A stretch of DNA of 7,511 nt from Bacteroidales bacterium (lineage in GTDB: Bacteria > Bacteroidota > Bacteroidia > Bacteroidales > VadinHA17), in NCBI GenBank assembly GCA_017882245.1, contig JADGPV010000139.1, forward strand, positions 1 to 7,511, in the 5' to 3' direction. The notes below the pieces were generated by a model that ran no database searches, was not told where the DNA came from, and was given only the letters and a program-made list of their open reading frames with translations. Below are positions 1 to 4,679 of this stretch, one piece after another. The stretch's first letter is position 1. Each line of letters opens with the position of its first letter. The translations under genes were made by a program, and so were the position numbers.

Positions 1-230
1 AAAAGGAGATAAATAAGAGCGGCATATTCTCCTATCCTGTCGTTGACAGGCTGCTTAAGAAGATCTCCACCGGAGAACTTGTTACAGAGGTGGAAAACAT
101 GGCACTGTCCGGAATAATATCTACACAGCTTATCTTTCACCAGTATATTTATAAGGATAATTTCAGACCATCAATTGAGCCCCTTGACAATTGCCGGATT
201 ATCCGGGAACAAAATTCCGCTTATCTCTGA
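1..230 (+). CDS. Asparagine synthase-like protein, C-terminal end (5'-truncated)
   Basis: An open frame enters from the left edge (first full codon at 3) and ends at TGA 228-230, giving 75 visible residues. The segment reads GIFSYPVVDRLLKK, then a spacer, then ENMALSGIISTQLIFHQYI. This pattern matches the extreme C-terminus of asparagine synthase (glutamine-hydrolysing) and related amidotransferases: a 'g-f---vv-rLl' helix followed by a helix resembling 'enmAl-giLStqLl'. From family knowledge, the full enzyme would have an N-terminal glutaminase domain and a C-terminal ATP-pyrophosphatase domain that adenylates a carboxylate and transfers ammonia to it. Neither catalytic centre is in the window, so the activity is inferred. 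It is the first visible gene of a + strand operon, 18 nt before the NadE-like gene and in the same reading frame. The stop is followed at once by two further in-frame stops (TAA TAA, 231-236). The assignment rests on a short tail and the context of amide-forming enzymes. Confidence 0.62.
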   Translation, partial: KEINKSGIFSYPVVDRLLKKISTGELVTEVENMALSGIISTQLIFHQYIYKDNFRPSIEPLDNCRIIREQNSAYL

Positions 231-248
231 TAATAATATAATTCGATC

Positions 249-1235
249 ATGAATAATATTGCAAAAAAACCTTTCAGTAAAGACATCCTGATTATTAATG
301 ATATAGAAGCAGAATGCAACAGGATTGTTACAGGAATCAAAGAGAATACAATACAACGTTTGAACAGACACGGAGGAGTAATAGGTATTTCCGGAGGTAT
401 TGATTCTGCAGTCTCAATGGTACTTGCAGCCAAAGCCCTGGGCTCTGAAAATGTTCTTGGGATAATGCTTCCTGAAAAGGATTCGAGCCGCGACAGCGCC
501 ATTTTTGCCCAAAATCTTGCCGATAAATTTGGAGTAAGGGCAATTACCGAGGATATTACAGGGGCACTTGAAGGTTTTGGATGCTACCGGCGCCGTGATG
601 AGGCTGTAAAGAGAGTCTTGCCACAGTACGATCCATCAATGCACAAGAGGAAGATCGTTATTAAAAGTGCCAGCCTCTTTACAAATCTTCCGCCCCTGTT
701 TGCAGTGTCAATAGTCGATGGCGACGGGAATGAGCAATCGCAGAGAATGCCTTCTGCTGAATTCAGGCAGATCGAGGCCGCTTCAAATTTCAAGCAGCGA
801 TGCCGCATGTCAATGCTTTATTATCACGCTGAACTCCTTCACTATGCAGTTATCGGAACACCCAACAAACATGAGGTCGAACAGGGATTTTTTGTTAAAT
901 GGGGCGACGGGGGAGCAGATATCATGCCAATTGCCCACCTGTACAAATCTCAGGTTTACCAGCTGGCCAGATACCTTGAAGTGCCTCAGGAAATCATTGA
1001 CCGCACCCCGACGACCGACACCTATTCCGCAGAACAAACCCAGGAGGAGTTTTTCTACCAGATGCCCTTTCATCAGATGGACCTGTTCTGGTTCGCATTT
1101 AAAAATGATTACAGCCCTGAAGAGGTTGGGAAGGTGATGGCGAGAACAACCGACGAGGTTAAAAAAGTTTTTGCAGGTTTTGAGCGGAAGATTAAAACCA
1201 CCGAATATCTCCGGATGGCACCAATAAATATTTAA
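249..1235 (+). CDS. nadE: NAD+ synthase (NadE family), probably a specialised paralogue
   Basis: The 328-residue product belongs to the N-type ATP-pyrophosphatase superfamily. NadE adenylates deamido-NAD+ and amidates it with ammonia. The P-loop SGGIDS is at residues 48-53. NFKQRCRM (180-187) matches the family's N-x-K-x-R-x-R-M segment, GTPNKHE is at 203-209, KWGDGGADIMPI at 217-228, and the catalytic-type Lys in LYKSQV is K233. There is no nitrilase-type glutaminase domain, so it would use free ammonia or ammonia from a partner; the upstream asparagine synthase-like protein is a candidate. Oddities: it is longer than typical ammonia-dependent NadE (about 245-275 residues), with roughly 40 extra residues between about 111 and 179. 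The usual PTADL is PTTDT (254-258), and the following E-L-G motif is EEFFY. ATG 249 is the only plausible start, because in-frame stops lie at 228-236. No Shine-Dalgarno sequence is visible. Family membership is firm; NAD synthesis in vivo is less certain given the operon. Confidence 0.88.
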   Translation: MNNIAKKPFSKDILIINDIEAECNRIVTGIKENTIQRLNRHGGVIGISGGIDSAVSMVLAAKALGSENVLGIMLPEKDSSRDSAIFAQNLADKFGVRAITEDITGALEGFGCYRRRDEAVKRVLPQYDPSMHKRKIVIKSASLFTNLPPLFAVSIVDGDGNEQSQRMPSAEFRQIEAASNFKQRCRMSMLYYHAELLHYAVIGTPNKHEVEQGFFVKWGDGGADIMPIAHLYKSQVYQLARYLEVPQEIIDRTPTTDTYSAEQTQEEFFYQMPFHQMDLFWFAFKNDYSPEEVGKVMARTTDEVKKVFAGFERKIKTTEYLRMAPINI

Positions 1236-1250
1236 TCATTTGTTCAGAAG

Positions 1251-2828
1251 ATGATTTCGATACCCCAGAGAGTCCTTGGCGAGGCCCTTATATTTTCCTT
1301 CCGTAGATTTCCTTTAAAAACGGCTGTAATCTGCAAGTCAAGGGAATACACATATTCAAGCCTTTATGAACAGGCGCTTAAGGTCGCCAGCCACCTGGTT
1401 AATTCAGGGTTAAGAAAGGGTGACCGGGTAGCAGTCTATATGAATAATTCATGGGAATGCATTGTCTCGGTTTATGGTATTACATTATCAGGAGCGACTT
1501 TCCTGGTAATCAATCCCCAGACAAAAGCTGATAAGCTGAAGTACATTCTGAATGATAGCGGTTCAAAAATTCTTATATCAGAAAGCATACTTGCGAATGA
1601 ACTGAACCAGGCCTTGACCGGAGCAGTTTCTCTTAATGAGGTCATAATAACAGGAGACTCCGGCAAATTGGCCGGATTGGCTGACATTAGTTTGAAAAAC
1701 TTTGAGGATATTACTACAGGTCCAGGAGTTCCTGCCCTCCTGCCCACGGTAATCGCAAACGACCTTGCCGCATTGATATATACTTCAGGAAGCACAGGAT
1801 TTCCTAAAGGTGTGATGATGACACATCAGTCAATGGTCTTTGCATCCTGGAGTCTGATTGAATATCTCAGATTGTCAGAAGAAGACCGTATCATCCTGCT
1901 CCTGCCTCTGGCTTTTGATTATGGACTATATCAGCTCCTGATGGCTATCACTATCGGAGGATCCCTTATAGCAGAACAGTCATTTACTTTCCAGGCTTCA
2001 GTGTACAAGCAGATGGAGCAGTTCAGGCCTACTGTCTTCCCTGGCGTCCCTACGATCTATGCAATGATGATAGCAACTAATAAAAAATCAGGACTATCGT
2101 TCGATTTCATTAAAAAAGTAACAAATACGGCTGCTGCACTTCCCTCAGAATTCATTCCTGATCTGAAAAAAATATTCCCTGCGGCACTGATTTTTAAAAT
2201 GTACGGACTCACTGAATGCAAGAGAGTCTGTTACCTTGAACCTGAACTGGTTGATGTTAAGCCAGGGTCGGTTGGCAAAGCCATTCCGGGTACGGAAGTA
2301 TTTTTATTATCTCCCGATGGCAAGCCTGTTCCTCCCGGTGAAAAAGGTATTTTACATATCCGCGGCCCGCATGTAATGCTTGGCTATTGGAATAAGGAAG
2401 AGCTTAGCAGGGAAATGCTTCGTCAGGGTAATCTTCCGGGTGAAAGAATCCTCTGTTCAAATGACTGGTTTAAAATGGATGATGAAGGATTCCTCTATTT
2501 TCTTGGCAGGAATGATGACATCATAAAGACCAGGGGGGAGAAGGTCAGCCCACTGGAAATTGAAAATGTCCTTTATAAAATTGCCGGAATTAAAGAGGCC
2601 GCAGTGATCGGGGTCCCGGATGAAATAATGGGTGAGGCAATCATAACCTTTCTCACAACCCACGATCAGTCTCGGAAAAGTGAAAAGGAGATAATAAGAG
2701 AATGTATGGCAAATCTTGAGTTGTTCATGGTCCCCCAGAGAGTTGTCTTCCTGAGTGAGATGCCTAAAAGTTCAAATAGCAAAATCGATAAAAAAGAGCT
2801 GAAAAAAATGTATCCCGGGAATGAATAA
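1251..2828 (+). CDS. AMP-forming acyl-CoA synthetase/ligase family protein
   Basis: A complete 525-residue class I adenylate-forming enzyme of the ANL superfamily. It should activate a carboxylic acid with ATP to an acyl-adenylate and pass it to CoA or a carrier-protein thiol in the cytoplasm. Core motifs appear in order: LIYTSGSTGFPKG (A3, 175-187), YGLTE (A5, 318-322), DWFKMDDEGFLYFLGR (A7, 405-420), KTRGEKVSPLEIE (A8, 426-438) and an A10 segment SKIDKKEL (510-517) whose K511 is the adenylation lysine. The usual glycine before that lysine is serine. The VINPQTKADKL stretch (86-96) and the YLEPELVDVKPGSVGKAIPG stretch (328-347) recall, from memory, ligases associated with exosortase/exopolysaccharide loci; that is an inference. 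There is no carrier-protein domain in the protein and no separate carrier gene in the window. It starts 15 nt after the NadE-like stop and overlaps the next gene by 8 nt. The ATG is preceded directly by a weak purine stretch (AGAAG). Acyl substrate unknown. Confidence 0.9.
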   Translation: MISIPQRVLGEALIFSFRRFPLKTAVICKSREYTYSSLYEQALKVASHLVNSGLRKGDRVAVYMNNSWECIVSVYGITLSGATFLVINPQTKADKLKYILNDSGSKILISESILANELNQALTGAVSLNEVIITGDSGKLAGLADISLKNFEDITTGPGVPALLPTVIANDLAALIYTSGSTGFPKGVMMTHQSMVFASWSLIEYLRLSEEDRIILLLPLAFDYGLYQLLMAITIGGSLIAEQSFTFQASVYKQMEQFRPTVFPGVPTIYAMMIATNKKSGLSFDFIKKVTNTAAALPSEFIPDLKKIFPAALIFKMYGLTECKRVCYLEPELVDVKPGSVGKAIPGTEVFLLSPDGKPVPPGEKGILHIRGPHVMLGYWNKEELSREMLRQGNLPGERILCSNDWFKMDDEGFLYFLGRNDDIIKTRGEKVSPLEIENVLYKIAGIKEAAVIGVPDEIMGEAIITFLTTHDQSRKSEKEIIRECMANLELFMVPQRVVFLSEMPKSSNSKIDKKELKKMYPGNE

Positions 2829-3723
2829 ATCAGAACTGTTCGATAAGATCATCCTTGATCTGAAAGATAAATTACGCTTCCTTGAAGATAAGCCCGAGGA
2901 GACACCGGAGACAACACTGAAAGCCCTGTGGCTTACCGCCTCAGGTCTTGCTGTATCGGCCGAGGGGTCTCTCGGTCACTCGATTCCTGACCTGAGTGAA
3001 GAGCAGATAAAAAGTTTATATGATCTAATCGATCTGCGGATTAGCAATACTCCGCTTGCTCATATAACAAATCGCCAGAGGTTCATGGGTATCGACATGC
3101 TTGCCGACAGAAGGGCGTTGATACCGCGCAAGGAGACAGAAATTCTTGGTAAAAAAGCTCTCGAGATCGCTGAAATTATCACAAAATCAAAGGGAAAAAT
3201 AAAGGTTATTGATGTATGCTGCGGCTCCGGAAATCTTGGCCTGGCCATTGCCACATATAACAAGAAGTGTGAGCTATATGCAACAGATCTCTCACAGGAG
3301 GCGGTTGAGCTTGCCCTTGATAACATAAATTTCCTGAATCTGAATGAACGGATCCGGGTCAGGCAGGGCGATCTTCTGAGTGCATTTGAGAATGATGATT
3401 TCTACGGCAAGATTGATCTGATGGTATGCAACCCGCCTTATATTCTCAGCTCAAAAGTGGAGAAAATGGATGCTGAAATAAGCTCAAACGAACCTGTCCT
3501 GGCATTTGACGGTGGCATGCTTGGCATAAAAATAATCCAGAAACTTATATCCGAAGCGCCTAAATTCCTGACGCCTGAAGGATGGGTGGTATTTGAGGTT
3601 GGGTTGGGTCAGGGAGAATTCGTAATAAAGCTTTGCGAGCGATCAAAATCATATCAGGATATTCAACCGGTTGCTGACAGTGCCGGAAACATCAGGGTCA
3701 TTTCAGCTCAAAAATCAAGCTGA
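2821..3723 (+). CDS. PrmC/HemK-family N5-glutamine methyltransferase-like protein
   Basis: A 300-residue SAM-dependent class I methyltransferase with the two-part PrmC/HemK architecture. The N-terminal helical region (about 1-115) ends in PLAHITNRQRF (78-88) and LIPRKETEIL (100-109), matching the family's linker, where LIPRpeTE is typical. SAM-binding motif I is VIDVCCGSGNLG (129-140), with a Cys pair where most members have G-T or similar. An acidic residue D156 ends the second strand. The catalytic NPPY is at 204-207, and NEPVLAFDGGMLG (223-235) and FEVGLGQGE (258-266) follow as in PrmC. PrmC methylates the glutamine of the release-factor GGQ motif. Here there is no prfA neighbour; instead the ATG lies inside the end of the ligase gene (8-nt overlap, ATGAATAA), implying translational coupling. 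It may be the housekeeping enzyme placed here by chance, or a paralogue acting on the operon's product. The family is certain, the substrate is not. Confidence 0.85.
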   Translation: MNKSELFDKIILDLKDKLRFLEDKPEETPETTLKALWLTASGLAVSAEGSLGHSIPDLSEEQIKSLYDLIDLRISNTPLAHITNRQRFMGIDMLADRRALIPRKETEILGKKALEIAEIITKSKGKIKVIDVCCGSGNLGLAIATYNKKCELYATDLSQEAVELALDNINFLNLNERIRVRQGDLLSAFENDDFYGKIDLMVCNPPYILSSKVEKMDAEISSNEPVLAFDGGMLGIKIIQKLISEAPKFLTPEGWVVFEVGLGQGEFVIKLCERSKSYQDIQPVADSAGNIRVISAQKSS

Positions 3724-3739
3724 ATCAACCTTCTGATTC
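3702..3739. terminator. Candidate bidirectional terminator / overlapping inverted repeats
   Basis: Two convergent genes stop at 3723 (+) and 3740 (-). A perfect 6-bp inverted repeat, GAATCA (3722-3727) and TGATTC (3734-3739), encloses a 6-nt loop. Seven nucleotides beyond each arm lies a T5 tract on the relevant strand: 3747-3751 on +, and the complement of 3710-3714 on -. A second perfect 7-bp repeat, TTCAGCT (3702-3708) and AGCTGAA (3718-3724) with a 9-nt loop, shares 3 nt with the first, so the two hairpins exclude each other. Stems are short and AT-rich and the T tracts are not adjacent, so this is only a weak terminator candidate. Confidence 0.3.
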
Positions 3740-4651
3740 TCAAGGCTTTTTATCCCTCCCAAACTTAAAGATCTCTACTCCCAGTGTAACCTGGTGATTT
3801 CCAAATGTGTTTATGGGAAGATTGCTGGTATTACTGCTCATGTTATATGAATAGTTAAGCAGTATTCCCTTACAGATCTCACCTCCCAGCCCCACGCCGA
3901 ATATTCTGTTGCTCCTGACAAGCGCCGTTACATAGAACCGTTCAGTCCAGGTAAGTGCAGCAGAAACATCAACCAGTGCAGGCACATGCTCGCCTCCCCT
4001 CAAGATAACTGTAGGCTTGAGTGTCCAGTTATTATCGAGCCTCGCCAGATAGGAACCATGCAAAAGATAGTTTTTGAATGGCTTGTATGTCATATCTGAA
4101 TTTTGGTAATGCACTGTACCGAACATCAGGTTTGAAAAGAGAACCCCTGCTTCAACCTGTTTATACCTGTAAAGTATACTGAAGTCGGATACAAATTTCA
4201 GCTTTGACTCCTGTTGACCATACAGGAGGACCAGATCCTGGACATATGTGGGATTGTTATAGTACTTGCTGAGGTCAATTGCGTTGCGGTAAAAACCCAT
4301 TGATAATCCGAAATTCAGTATATGCGCATCCTGTATCTTTACTTCATATGTGTATGTCCCCATTAAAAACATCTGCTGGAAGATATCTGTTTTGTCGTAA
4401 ACAAATTTTCCCCCCAGGCCCACGCGGTCTTTGAACCTGTCGCTGTAGCTCAGCTGGTAGGTCCTGGGACCTCCATCAATTCCGGTCCAGTCTGCACGGT
4501 AATCCATAAAGATTGTGCCTTTATTATGCAGACCCGCATAGGCAGGAGAAAGACTGTACGGATTGACGTAATAGGCATCCATGAACGGGAACTGCTGCCC
4601 GAAAACAAGAGCAGGCATTAGTAACAAATATATTATGATAATCTTTTTCAT
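3740..4651 (-). CDS. PorP/SprF-family type IX secretion system outer-membrane protein
   Basis: A 303-residue protein with a clear signal peptide: two lysines, then a hydrophobic run IIIIYLLLMPALVFG, with cleavage likely after G18 (VFG|QQ). The mature start has the family hallmark NPYSLSPAYAGL (30-41), equivalent to the usual 'NPA-AG' stretch, followed by YRADWTGIDGGPRTYQLSYS (51-70). The rest alternates amphipathic strands with Gly and aromatic residues, ending in VTLGVEIFKFG (288-298), as expected for an outer-membrane beta-barrel. PorP/SprF proteins work with T9SS. In Flavobacterium, SprF is needed for export of the adhesin SprB, encoded just upstream, and the same order is seen here: the large type B sorting-domain protein ends 28 nt upstream on the same strand. 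The likely role is therefore surface export or anchoring of that protein. The length of about 300 residues is typical. The start is supported by the signal peptide; a purine-rich CAAGAG precedes the ATG. A cell-surface location is inferred. Confidence 0.88.
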   Translation of the reverse strand: MKKIIIIYLLLMPALVFGQQFPFMDAYYVNPYSLSPAYAGLHNKGTIFMDYRADWTGIDGGPRTYQLSYSDRFKDRVGLGGKFVYDKTDIFQQMFLMGTYTYEVKIQDAHILNFGLSMGFYRNAIDLSKYYNNPTYVQDLVLLYGQQESKLKFVSDFSILYRYKQVEAGVLFSNLMFGTVHYQNSDMTYKPFKNYLLHGSYLARLDNNWTLKPTVILRGGEHVPALVDVSAALTWTERFYVTALVRSNRIFGVGLGGEICKGILLNYSYNMSSNTSNLPINTFGNHQVTLGVEIFKFGRDKKP

Positions 4652-4679
4652 CTCTTGAAGTTCTAATGTACCAGGCTGA

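Noticed and set aside
171..502. Small minus-strand open frames at the asparagine synthase/NadE junction
   Set aside because: They overlap two better-supported + strand genes, including the NadE P-loop, and resemble no family I know.
718..1137. 139-residue + strand open frame inside the NadE-like gene
   Set aside because: It lies wholly inside a gene with intact family motifs and shows no recognisable domain; it is a shadow frame.
1472..1795. 107-residue minus-strand open frame opposite the ligase
   Set aside because: It is antisense to conserved ligase coding sequence including the A3 region, with no recognisable features of its own.
4652..4679. Promoter or small RNA between the surface protein and the PorP gene
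   Set aside because: The gap is only 28 nt and no promoter-like pair of boxes or hairpin could be seen; co-transcription is the simpler reading.
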